Of a DNA stretch of 64,000 bases, positions 35,564 to 46,696 are shown in pieces. Below the pieces are notes generated by a model, which was not told the DNA's origin, made no database searches, and saw nothing but the letters and a program-made list of their open reading frames with translations. This DNA is from Hymenopellis radicata. Lineage: Eukaryota > Basidiomycota > Agaricomycetes > Agaricales > Physalacriaceae. A program made the position numbers and the translations under genes. Each line of letters starts with the position of its first letter. Position 1 is the first letter of the stretch. The stretch is taken from the NCBI GenBank assembly GCA_015501595.1, contig JADNRX010000052.1, positions 62,001 through 126,000 of the forward strand. Reading direction: 5' to 3'.

Positions 35564-38500
35564 TTATGCTACAGCTAAAGCGACAGCTATACCCATAGAC
35601 GCAAGCTCTGCACACAGATATCTAAACACGTACGGAACAGCGACGACATCAAGATTGCCGCCTTTTAGTGACCTGTTGAGGACGTTTTGTGAGGGGATGG
35701 AGACCTTGACGTCTGCTTGTGGCTTTTGCAAATGCTGCCCCGTGGCAAGTGCGCGCCGGGCAGCCTCGTCCTCGTCCTCAGCTGCTGCCCGACACACGCG
35801 GCAATACTCCCCGCCGGGTCCTGTCGGTTTCATGGACCCAGACGTGAGCGACACCTCGCCCAAGCTGATATCATCGTAGCCTAGTGATATCAGACTGCCA
35901 CACGTGCGACAGACCCACGCAGTTGAGTAGTCCGAGCAGTTCATCAGCCTGTCTTGGAGCAGGAAGGATGTGCCGTGCGCGATGAGGGCGTCCCGCTCCA
36001 TCTCTCCGAACCGTATACCACCAGCGCGTTTGCGTCCCTGTGAGGTCGGTTAGTACTTTCGGTGTGGAAACTGCAGGTCCTTACCTTGACAGGCTGTCGC
36101 GTAAGAGGATCCACGGGGCCGGTCGTGCGCACTTGGAACTTGTCCAGCACCATGTGGCGGAGCCGCTGGTAGTAGACAACGCCCAGATAGATGTCCGCCG
36201 CGAACTCTTGGCCCGTGATGCCGGAATACATGGGCTCGTTCCCGTAGTAGTTGTACCCCGCCGCGAGCAGCTGTTCGCCAAAGTAGTCTATCGCTGTGTC
36301 CTTTTCGGTGAATCTAGAATAGAAGAACAGGTGTTCAGAAACGCAGATAGATCAGAAAAAGACCAACTAACCTGAATGGAGTCGCGTCCTGTGCCAGCCC
36401 GTGCATTGCGCCCGCTTTGCCGGCCATGCTCTCCACCAGCATTCCTATCGTCATCCGACTGGGGAACGCGTGCGGGTTGATGATCACATCCGGCTGCATG
36501 CCGCTCTCGCTGAACGGCATATCAATCGCGGGCCACTTTTGCGAGCACACGCCCTTCTGGCCGTGGCGCGAGGAGAACTTGTCGCCGATGACAGGCGAAC
36601 GTGTTATCCGAAGCGTGACGTGCACTTTCTGCAGCTCGCTATCGCCGTTATCGTTGCCTACGAAATTATCAGAAATAGCAAAAGTAGGAGAGATGAGGCG
36701 AGCCCACCGATCAGGCGAACAACATCGACATAAGCAGTTTCGTCACCCTTGTACTTTACGAACTTTGTCCGTCTCGTCACATCGTCATAGTACGCGGCAA
36801 TAGGATCTCCCGGCGCGAGACGACAGCCAACAAAGGGAGCCCATCCTCGTTCAAAAAGTTGGAAGAGAAATGCGGTTTATCCTCTGTAGAGCGAATGTCG
36901 CCCCCCACGCCGAAATGCAGCGTAAACTCCGTATTAGACTTGGACGCGCCACGCATGTCCTTGAGATCGATGATCTGGGATTTGTATATGGTGCCGTACG
37001 CGAACCCGCGTTCGTGCGCGGACTTGTTGAGGATCATGGCGTCTTCCATGTCGTACCCTGTGTAAGAGATGACAGCGACGATGGCGTTTGTTCCGTTCGG
37101 GAAGGCATCCATTGCGTATGTGTTGTGCAGTTCGGGTCTGACTATGGGACTTTGGCCGCTTTGAAGCCGGTAGAGCTTGTTGTCTGTACGATGTCGCAGA
37201 GCCGTAGCGGGTGTTCCCATGGTTTGTTTACCCATCTGAACGAGTATGAGAGGCAGGATATAGAGAGTATGAGACAATCGTACCTGACATTGATAGATGT
37301 TACGCGGACTCTGTTGGGACGTTTTACAACAAAAAGCAAGGATAGATGTATCATCGTACCTGGTTGAAGTCAGAAAATGGTGTAAGGTTCGCCAATATTG
37401 ATAGGAAGTTCGTGGGGTTGTGTTCGACATGCGTTGAGACATCCGGGTCGATTTCCTCAGGTGTACACGCAATGTTCATATACACCTGCTCAAATGACCC
37501 GACCTGATCGTCACGACCGTTCAGCAGAAACTTGACTGGCCGCATCATCCGCGACCGAGACGCGAAGAGGAATAGCCCAGGGTATTGCCCACCATTGGAC
37601 TCTAGCACAAGACCAATCTCCAGATCCATAGGCACATCGCGATGGCTTTCCGTTTTCCATATGCGAAGGTTCTGCGCAAGCTGTTGCGCCACGGAGGGGC
37701 GCGCCCATCCAATCACCTTCCCATCGAGTTGAACGCAGATATTTCGACGACCATCTACTGATGCAGCGAATGTCTGTGTCATACCATGTGCAGTGAGGAG
37801 TGCGGGAATGTTTTTGGTAGCTAACGGAGTAGTGACGATTCGGCATGCGCGCGCGAGATGGTTGAGAAGTCCACAAGGAGTACCATCGGGTGTATGTACA
37901 GGACATAAGAAGCCTGAAACGTAAATGTTAGATAGCGCAATGTAGGTTGGAGGACGGTGTACCCCAAGCTTCTGGTAAGAGCTTTCGAACCGTTGTGGTC
38001 TTGAGCTCGGCAAAGAAAGCACCACGATGTATACATCGGAAATGACTGATGTACCGCTGCCAGTTGAGTTTTTCGGCGACAATGGTGAAGCCTGATGCTT
38101 GTTGGAGATCGAGGCCCGTAGGAGAGACCAAGTTCCCTGTGGCCAGAAAGTTGGACAAACGTGCGCCTATGTCGAAGTTGACTTTTTGCGTCACTTTTTG
38201 GAAGTATCTTTCTAAGATCACATATGGTCAGCGTCCATTCGAAGAGTGGAAAGACGTTACTCACTGTCATTGAAATCGACGACAACCCCATTTCTGACAT
38301 CAGCGGCAATGGTGGCGCGTATGCCGTTGAGGATTTCTTCAAAACGTTCCTTGATGATCATGCCATATAGTGTACCGGGGAGAAGGACTTCCTGGTGCTG
38401 AGGCGAATCAGGATTGTCGGCGCAGCAAGATTTTGAGACCAGCGCGTAGAGTTTCCGTAGCATAAAGCTATGAATGCAACATTAGCAGGGATTGAACGCG

Positions 38501-39752
38501 TGAATGTTGATGACTAACATCAACATCCGGAATTTGTCTCTTGGAGATTCAAGGTGAACAAGAACCATTTTGCGCATTAACCAGGCACCGGCTGCAGCAT
38601 TGGGCATGTCTTCCGGAAGCCCAAGAACGACTCTGAATTTGTCACCAAGATATTCAAGACACTGTTCTCCAGTTCTCATAGTATACGTCTTGAAGCTACG
38701 AAGCAAGAGCTCAACACGACCAGTTAAGAACGTGTTGTCATAATCCTCCATCATAACACCCTGGAAGATTTCCTTGTCGGAGGCGTCGACGAGAGCTTTG
38801 AGGATGAGCATGATTGGAATGACATATTCTTGCTTTCGCCAACTGAAGCGGAACATGGCGCTGCCGTTCGCGAGGTAGTGCAGGGTATTAGTTACGCTGG
38901 TTTGGTCGGGGCGAACGCCTCGTATCTGAACGGCGTATTCGGTATAGGACGGTCCGCGATTGGAGAAGGAGGGTCGAATGAGCGATATGACATGATTTCG
39001 GCGGGGAAGGATAAGGTAGCGAATGAGACGTTCATTTCCATTGATGACAAAGTAACCACCGAATTCCTCGGGCTCTTCGTGACGCTTGACGAGATCTGCG
39101 GACGACATGGCGCGAAGATTACATCTAACAGACTAGGAAGGGTTTAAAAATTTGGGTTGTTTGCAAGGTAACGAAACAACTTACGCGAACCATGATCGGC
39201 ACAAGACCACAGTCCTTCACGGTTTCGTGTTTTTGGTTATTATTATCGGTCCAGCATAATTTTATGGTCATTCGGCCGCGATATGAAGTGAGGCGTTCAC
39301 GAGCCTTCAAATTGTTAACAAGTGATAGTCAACTATTAAATTTCTATACCTCGGTTGGAAAAACTCTAGTGTCCGCTACTTTTCCAGCTCGGTCGGAAAC
39401 GACAGGACGAGCAATAGAAAAGCCTTCAATCCATACTTTGAAGACATCAGCCAACAAATATTACCCGACGGCGAAAGCACTCACTTCGCATACGGTTTCC
39501 CCAACCACCCTCTGCTCTACCTGTTCCATCAAACACCAGCTTTTCCCCAATGTCGCGCAGGCCAAGTGTAATCAGTCCTTTTCCATCCCCATCTCCAGTG
39601 GGCAGTCCCGAGTCGTCGAACAGAGCATTGAAGGATTCAATGTGGGGAGTAACAAATTCATTAAGTATTTTGTAGGTTGATCCTTTCGGCGTTGGATGGC
39701 GAAATTGGTGCTCCCTTTCTAGAGTATTGAATGTAGACTTCCGGAGAGGCAT
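35564..39752 (-). CDS. RPA2: DNA-directed RNA polymerase I, second-largest subunit
   Basis: Large multi-exon gene, about 1,150 residues, for the beta-like subunit (A135) that with the largest subunit forms the active centre making ribosomal RNA precursor in the nucleolus. ATG 39752 gives [20 protein letters not shown]. Then [65 protein letters not shown], and further on [52 protein letters not shown] (nucleotide-binding lysines) and [20 protein letters not shown]. The C-terminus has the zinc ribbon CRTCG...CRVC and ends GIAVALAVA at 35564. The ILPRRNH and [15 protein letters not shown] segments point to Pol I, not Pol II or III. No break seen. Confidence 0.93.
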
Positions 39753-39969
39753 TGACGCCACACAGAGAAGAAGACGCGAGGAGGAGAAAGAAGAGAAAAT
39801 ATGCAACCACGTGGGAGATGGATCAGTGCCGCCGGCAATTCGGAACCGGAGTTCGGCAATTCGGCCTCGGCCCAAGCTGACTCAGAAACATTCAAGCTCC
39901 GCTTAAATCTAGGCGCTGGTCAAAGTCACTAGCAGCGTTGCGGCTTGCTTCTTCGTCCTCGTCGTCAAT
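39753..39969. promoter_or_regulatory. Shared promoter between RPA2 and the Nup98-type gene
   Basis: Only 217 bases separate the two divergent start codons, so both promoters must overlap here. It contains a CCGCCGGCAATTCGG/CCGAGTTCGGCAATTCGGCC-like pair of near repeats at 39829-39870. No TATA box is obvious. Confidence 0.5.
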
Positions 39970-42900
39970 ATGTTTGGGAGTGGCGTACAGTCGTCGTGGG
40001 CGAACAATAACAACAATCAGCAACAGCCGTCAGGCTCGGTCTTTGGCCAACCCTCAGCTTTTGGCCAGTCAGGTGTGCACCCAGTTGATCTACCAAATCG
40101 ACTCGTTTCTTACTCTGTTCCAGCGTTCAGCGGTGGCGGCGCTTTTGGTCAGAATACACAGCAACAGCAGCAGCCTGCCGTGAATCCAATGTTTGGAGGT
40201 GCAACCACTGGAGGAACGAGTGGATTTGGTGCGTTATCATTCCCTTTCTTTTTTCAGCGTCTCATTGCTTTCTAGGCGCGTTTTCTACCCCAAATAATAA
40301 TGCAAGCACCTCTGCTTTTGGCAGCGCAGTCAAGCCGGCCACTGGATTTGGCGCGTTTTCAGGCGGCAACAGTGCCTTTGGAGGCGGAGGAGGCGCGTTC
40401 GGACAGACTAATAACAACCCGACGAGTGCCTTTGGCAACACAAACACCGGAACTAGCGCGTTTGGGAGCTCTACCAATACTGGTGTATTTGGTCAGCCCA
40501 AGCCTGCCACAAGCGCGTTTGGAGCTCCCACAGGTTCGATCTTTGCTCTCGCTCAAAGTACATACTCATTCTTCATCAGATGCCGTTGTCGCCCCCGTCA
40601 CGACTGGATCAGCGAATCCAGCGTACGCCGCCTTCTCTGACAAGGAAACAGGTGGAACCACTAGCCACTATCAGTCCATAACGGCAATGCCAATTTACAG
40701 AGGGACTTCATTTGAGGTATGGTTCGTTCCGTGTCTGCGCATCCGTTTCTCACGTTCATTCAGGAATTACGATCTCAAGATTATTCCCAAGGTCGCAAGA
40801 CTGCGAGTACAGGCGGCGGCGCCTTTGGACAAGCCGCTTTTGGTGGGACGAGTGCCTTTGGACAGCCCGCTCAAACATCTGCCTTCGGTGCCCCTACGAA
40901 TACCGGCGGTGCCTTTGGAGCCTTCGGTCAGCCTCAGCAGAACCCTCCTAGCGCTTTCGGAGCCAACACTGGTACTAGTGTGTTCGGCCAGCCCAACCCC
41001 AGCAAACCTCTGCATTTGGTGGCGCCAGTGCCTTTGGCCAGAACACTCAGCAGCAGCAACAGCAACAGCAGACGTCGGCCTTTGGTAACTCTGCGTTTGG
41101 GACCACGGCGAATAAACCTGCTACTGGCTTTGGCGCTTTCAGTGGTGGTGGTGGTGGTGGTACGACCGGTGCCTTTGGAAGCACTGGGAACACCGGAGGA
41201 AGTCTCTTCGGCCAAACCAACACCCAGCAGCAGCAACAGCCGACCAGCGTCTTTGGACAGACAAATACTGCTAATAACACTGGTCTTAATGCTTTTGCTA
41301 GTACGTACAATTCCTTGTTAGACACTACTGCGTCTGACTGCGTTCATAGACAATGCCAACAAACCCAGCGTCTTTGGTCAACCAGCTCAGACCACAAACC
41401 CGACAGGTGCATTTGGTTCGGGAACGAGCATCTTTGGCAACACCAACCAAAGCCAGCCCCAACAAAATCAGCCGGCGGCTGGAACCGGTTTATTTGGAAG
41501 TTTCGGTCAGACAAACAACAACCAGCAGCAGCAGCAACCCGCTCCTTCGTGTACGTTTTCTTCTATTTTACTTGTCTCGTCCTCTGATTTCGCGCAGTAT
41601 TTGGCGGTAATACCAACACCACCAACACCACAAATACGCAGGGAACGGGAGGCGGCTTGTTCGGCGGTGGTGGAGGCCTCTTTGGCAACAATAACGCCCA
41701 GCAGCAGACATCCACGAACCCTCTATTTGGAAACAAACAGCCATCTCAACAGCCTTCATTGTTTGGGAGCACTTTCCAGCAGCAGCAGCAACCTTCGACT
41801 GGTACACAAACCGGAGGCATTTTTGGCTCTTCGCTGAATCAAAATAACAACGCCAACAACCAGTCGACTGGGTTTGGCGGCGGCTCACTGTTTGGAAACA
41901 AATCGACTCTAGGAACGTCTACGCAAAGCCAGGGCAGCACGTTATTTGGGAATAGCACGTTCAATACGTCGACCTCCAATGCAGGGGCCCAAGGTACTCT
42001 GACTGCTTCCATCTCGCAGCCGATCGCGACGAACAATGTACCCATCTTCTCCCTCCTTTCCTCCGCTCCTCAAGCTCCCGACGTCGATACAAAAAAGCTG
42101 AACTTTTTTGTCGACGTCCCTACCCGAATCAACCCGAACCGCTCCACGGCGATGAATTCCTCATCGTCCCTTTCTGGCTCGAAGCTTCGCGGATTTGGCC
42201 CGTCACCCTCCCTGTCGGATAGCACTATGAAGTTCTCTTTCACTAAGGGTACCCCACACGGACTCTCTGTAACCAAACCACCCGACATGAAGCCCGTCGA
42301 CTCTTTACTTGGTCGTAGTGGTAGTCCAGCCCTTGGAAGCGGTAACAAGAAGAGCGTCAAAAAGCTCGTATTTGACAAGAAGGTGGAAGCGACGGAACTG
42401 TTTGTGAAATCCGGAACTCCTTCACCGCTCCGCGGCAAAGTGGTATTCACGCCAGCTCTGAGCATCGCCCAGCGCGAGAAGGAGGCTGAGGAACGTTCCA
42501 AAGCATCGCAGCACCTCCCTCCTACCACGCCAACACCTGCCCCTCGACAAAACTCTACCCCGAACCGCTTCACCGCTGAAGACGATCCCAGGTCCCTACA
42601 TGAGGGTGATTACTGGGTGAAACCTGAGATGGCTGTCCTCCGAGGCTGCGGCTACGACCAAATCTCGTCCTTCAAGGATCTCGTTGTGGGACGCGTCGGC
42701 TATGGGGAGATCCATTTCCTCGAACCTGTTGATCTGACCGGTCTTCCGAAGCTGGGATCGCTCCTCGGTGAGATGATCCGGTTCGATGACAAGGAGTGCA
42801 GTGTATATCCCGACAGCGATGATGTGGACAAGCCGCCTGCGGGATCTGGGCTCAATGTGCGGGCGCGAATCATATTGAAGCGGTGCTGGGCGGTTGACAA

Positions 42901-43042
42901 GGCGAACCGCGAACCAATTAGGGATGAGAAGCATCCGCTGGCGGTGAAGCACTTGAAGCGCCTCAAAGGTATGAAGGATACGCACTTTGAGGGCTTCGAC
43001 ATCAAGGAGGGTACATGGACCTTCACTGTTGACCACTTTTAA
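39970..43042 (+). CDS. Nup98/Nup116-type FG nucleoporin
   Basis: About seven exons. The N-terminal two thirds is dense GLFG/FG repeats with Gln runs (FGQ, FGG, SAFG, GLFG). Between them, near 40600-40800, is a Gle2-binding (GLEBS) motif, YQSITAMPIYRGTSFEELR. The C-terminal 150 residues form the Nup98-type nuclear-pore-targeting domain (GDYWVKPEMAVLRGCGYDQI, VGRVGYGEIHFLEPVDLTGL) and the protein ends TWTFTVDHF, stop 43040-43042. It gates transport and anchors Rae1/Gle2 at the pore. One frame change lies at 40996-41006: inserting one C into the CCCC run restores unbroken FG repeats (TSAFGGASAFGQN), so this is probably a sequence error. Confidence 0.88.
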
Positions 43043-44190
43043 GGCTGAAAGACGCGTCTGATCTCTCCCATATTATTTTCCTGACCTTGTTCTCGTAGTT
43101 TACCTCGTAGCGTACATGTTCTCGGCTCGTTTCTTGTCATCTTGCTTTTATTTCAGACACTCGCACAGTATTTTTAGGTAGTCCCATAGGTAGCATTATG
43201 TATTGAAGAATCGCATTACTTTCGACATCGACGCAAGCATTTCGATATTTCGTTAACGTCGTCGTTATTCGGATTGGAAACCGAAATATGGTACACATAA
43301 GTCTCCCGTAGGCATACTCTACACCTCGCGAGACATGGTCCTGTACAGAGTAGCATTGTACGATGTCGCATAATTTCCCGATGGTCTAGGTGGTCCTCGT
43401 CCATATAGTCGTAAGATTGATGCAAGGTGATGGAAGGTATGGCGCGAGTGCCGTATACCTTGTGGGCCTTTCATCAACCTTTCATGTCCTCGGACAATTT
43501 CGGTGTGCGCCAAGTGCCAGTACGGCATACTTAAATGTTCTGGGTGCTGGGTCAATGCTGAGTTGTCCATTTCTAGGAGAGTCGGAGAGTCGTGATGCCC
43601 GAGTCGGATACAGTCTCCAGTGACTGCCCATAGCGTATCCGGTTACTTGAGTATGACGACTACAGTTCGGAGTGGGATGGCCAACGAGAGAATTCGGAGA
43701 TATTCTTAGTGTGGCAAGCAGCTCGAGTGTCTGACCAATGATATTCCGAATACGCTTGAACGTTGGGGAAGGGTACGAGCGTACCGATGAATCAATCAAT
43801 TGTGCCACATTTTGCGATCAGGCAGAACGGTCTGGAACGCGGCCACTATGAAGCGGGAATGATTCGGAATAGCTCGTACGTTGCAGAGGATAAAGACATG
43901 GATAGCTGGGAGGCAGAAGTCTTGATAGAGGCGAAAAAATGCGCAAGGAAATTGGACGGGAGAAGGATGATGTTTCGAGGGAGGTTATTGGCTGTTCGGG
44001 GTCAATCGGAGAGAGCATCGGGGGGAGGAGGGAGCGATTTGGTCCGTTGCACGTGATCACTGCTAAGATGTCACCCATGATGCGGGTGTTAAACTGAACC
44101 GCAAGACAGCGGTCGTATAAAAGTGTTGTTTCTCTCTGCCAAGATAGTAAACCTCCTTCCTCGCATCCCCTTTTACGACAGCATCCCCAC
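43043..44190. other. Intergenic 1.15 kb, no gene supported
   Basis: Several short open frames on both strands are present but none has family motifs, splice support or codon bias. The last 100 bases likely hold the promoter of the following gene. A poly-purine GGGGGGAGGAGGGAG-like run lies near 44020. Confidence 0.35.
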
Positions 44191-44196
44191 TCCAAA

Positions 44197-45015
44197 ATGA
44201 AGGTAAGTGACTCGCATTTGTTTATTGCGTCGACGGAATCTGACTGGGCTTTCGCAGCTCGACCTCACCCCGGAGCAGCTCGCGGCACACGACGCCGCCA
44301 CGCTCCGTGGCGGTATTGAAGGATCACTTGTCGGCGCCGCTATCGGTTTCCCGTTGTCCTACCTCATGTACAAGAAACTACCCATCTATCGGGCTATGCC
44401 GGCGTCGCTGAAAGCGCTTGGCGTCATTGTCTGTATTGCTCCAGCTTTCGCTATTCAAGCAGAAAGGCGAGGTCTTGAGTACGACCGATCACAATGGTGA
44501 GTTCGTTTGCGAATGTCCTTAGGATTTGGCGTGAACGGCCAACAGGACAGACGCTGGTGTACGACTTCTCGATGAGCACGAAGTGAAGCTGGAAGAGCAC
44601 TGGGAGAGTCTCACCGCGAAGCAGAAGATAATAGACTGGGCCAACCGACATGAATACTCCGTCATCTTAGGTGGCTGGGTAGCCAGTATCGGTGTGGCTG
44701 GTACTATCATCTCACGCGACAAGTGAGTCGCCTACGCATCGCTGTTCAACCGCCCTCTTGCTAACTGGACGTCTCAGACTCCAAACAACATCGCAAAAGG
44801 TTGTGCAGGCCCGTATGTGGGCGCAGGCTCTGACGATTGGCCTGATCCTGAGTGCGGCTGCCTTGAAGGCACGCCAAAACAGCACGCAGCCCAAAGTCGT
44901 TGATCATTCATGGCGAGAGGTGCTGGAACAGCAGGAACGCGCGCGCTTGGAGGACGAGGCACGGTTGAAGCAGGTTGCCTCAGCGGAGGCGCGTCGGGCA
45001 GCGCAGGCGTTATGA
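44197..45015 (+). CDS. Rcf2-like respiratory supercomplex factor (HIG1 domain)
   Basis: Four exons; exon 1 codes only Met-Lys (ATG AAG, then GTAAGT at 44203). Then LDLTPEQLAAHDAATLRGGI, a first helix pair (GSLVGAAIGFPLSYLMYKKL; ALGVIVCIAPAFAIQAE), a linker with LEEHWESLTAKQKIIDWANR, and the HIG1-domain pair EYSVILGGWVASIGVAGTII and VVQARMWAQALTIGLILSAA. The tail is basic and helical (EQQERARLEDEARLKQ), stop 45013-45015. This matches yeast Rcf2, a mitochondrial inner-membrane protein that tunes the cytochrome bc1-oxidase supercomplex. Four helices and length about 225 fit the family. Confidence 0.8.
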
Positions 45016-45593
45016 TTTGGATATCCGTTTAGATCTCGTGGTCAGAACATACTACTGTATCTTTAGCGTATTTTTCAATAATGGACACATCACATTATGA
45101 CCGGATGTCAAGCGAAGTTGTTGCGCACGGTTTCAAGGGCACAGCGGGTTAAAAGCGATTGCTGGTGGATTACCAGGACCCGGATACGCAGGCCGAGACA
45201 ATTATAGCAGGGTATATTGGAGATGGGATGACGGGGATGACTTTGGCTAGGTTATTGAGACGTTCTTCATAGAGGAGCTGTTGCATCCGAAAAAAGTTGT
45301 GATGTCATCTACTAAAGTCAAAGTAGTGTACAGATTCAACTATAATATTCTAGATTATCCCACACTCATTGAAGTTGTAAGCCCTCGCTCACAATCGTGT
45401 TCCACAGAAACTCAAAATGCCCACCGGGCACAAACGTCACCTTCGCATGCGGCAAAGCACGCTGGACAGTGGACACCAAGGTCGTTCCATTCATCCCGAT
45501 CTTCTTCTGCAACCAAATGCCTCACACCACTTTCCGCCACATAAACAGTCACAGGCGCCTTGATCCCCCGCAACCAACGATGAACCTTATCCA

Positions 45594-45716
45594 TGTTAGA
45601 ATTGGTATACCGGAGGGCGAGTGGCACAGATGATGGCACAGAAATAACACGCGATTGATTGTGACACGTGACGTAACACGAAACTAAATACAGTCTCGAC
45701 CAAGGTACATCCAACA
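45594..45716 (-). repeat. LTR (3' LTR of the copia-type element)
   Basis: 123 bases, begins TGTTAGAATTGG and ends CATCCAACA on the plus strand; the match to the other LTR is near-perfect except for a few bases near the CTCGAC end. Confidence 0.92.
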
Positions 45717-46010
45717 CACCCCCTGAGTCGAGACACCCCCTGAATCTTTACATCGAAAAATCTCCTTCATCATCGTGAGTAGACTTCAGGTGGAGACTAC
45801 CAAGTGCAGTCTCAATACCCGGTTCGCTCTTCCTCTTCTTCTTCTTCTTCTTCTTCTTGCTTGGGGTTTCAGGCGCACCGCTGGCAGATGTGGCGGCGGT
45901 AGTGATGAATGTGGAATGAATGGCCGTGTGATAGCCAGTGTTGGAAACTGAGGCGAAAACCGGTGGTGAGATATTGGAGACCATGCTAGCGACATTGGGA
46001 CTGGCAAGCC

Positions 46011-46416
46011 CAGTGTTGTCATTAAGACCTAAGTCTTAAATGCATTTAACCCTTATTAAGACCTAAGTGTTAAGTCTTAACAAAGTTGGGAAGAGCTTCT
46101 TAAGTCTTAAAGGGCTTGAGTCACCTGACCGTTAGCTGATCGGCACAGCTAGTTGATGCGCAACCACCAGCAGAAGGCTCTCAGTGAGCAGGAACGACTG
46201 ATGGAGCTTCTAATAGGTCGTGTATTCTGATGAACCACCTGATGATGGCGAACTTAACAGCTCCGGAGAAGAATATAACTCTCAAAATACCTGGTCTGTA
46301 CCTTGCACTGCCACTCTTAATTAAGACTTAAATCGTGCTGTCTTAATTAAGACTTGTTAATGTTTAAGACCTTCACAAAAATCTGGGTCTTAATTAGGAC
46401 CTTAATGACAACACTG
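46011..46416. mobile_element. hAT-type MITE, 406 bp, in the gag gene
   Basis: Terminal inverted repeats CAGTGTTGTCATTAAG and CTTAATGACAACACTG, with an exact 8 bp target duplication GGCAAGCC (46003-46010 and 46417-46424). Inside are many copies of a TTAAGAC/GTCTTAA motif near both ends. There is no open frame. CA-start ends plus 8 bp duplication fit the hAT superfamily. Confidence 0.9.
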
Positions 46417-46463
46417 GGCAAGCCAGCCTTCACGAACATCAGGATCCATGTTGTCGATGTCTA

Positions 46464-46696
46464 CTGTACACTTTAATTCAATTCGTCGGTCACGGGTCAC
46501 AGAGGATCCGAAATCGACGAAAAGTCACAAGAGTCACGGCAAAAATTGAGAAAAAGTCCCCGGCGGGGCCCCCGCCAGCCTCCCGCCGCAGCTCCGCCGC
46601 GGCGGCAATTACCATATATGGTAATTCGACGAAACCATAATTTCGTCGGACCGGTCACAGGTCACATGGCCCGACGAATTGAATGAAAGTCTACAG
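46464..46696. mobile_element. TA-flanked MITE, 233 bp, in the gag gene
   Basis: Inverted ends CTGTACACTTTAATTCAATT and, on the other strand, CTGTAGACTTTCATTCAATT, each flanked by TA (46462-46463; 46697-46698). The internal part has a GC-rich core (GGCGGGGCCCCCGCC near 46562) and an ATTACCATATATGGTAAT palindrome. Removing it restores the gag frame. TA duplication suggests a Tc1/mariner-type origin. Confidence 0.82.

Noticed and set aside
40960..41321. Val/Leu-rich end of a plus-strand frame in the Nup98-type gene
   Set aside because: It is out of frame; the next frame carries perfect FG repeats, so a missing C at 40997-41000 is the better reading.
42070..42573. Minus-strand open frame opposite the Nup98-type gene
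   Set aside because: Antisense shadow of a well-supported coding exon; no splice sites or family features.
46020..46400. Repeated TTAAGAC units as a CRISPR-like array
   Set aside because: Units are in both orientations, unevenly spaced and bounded by hAT ends with a target duplication; the host is a eukaryote.
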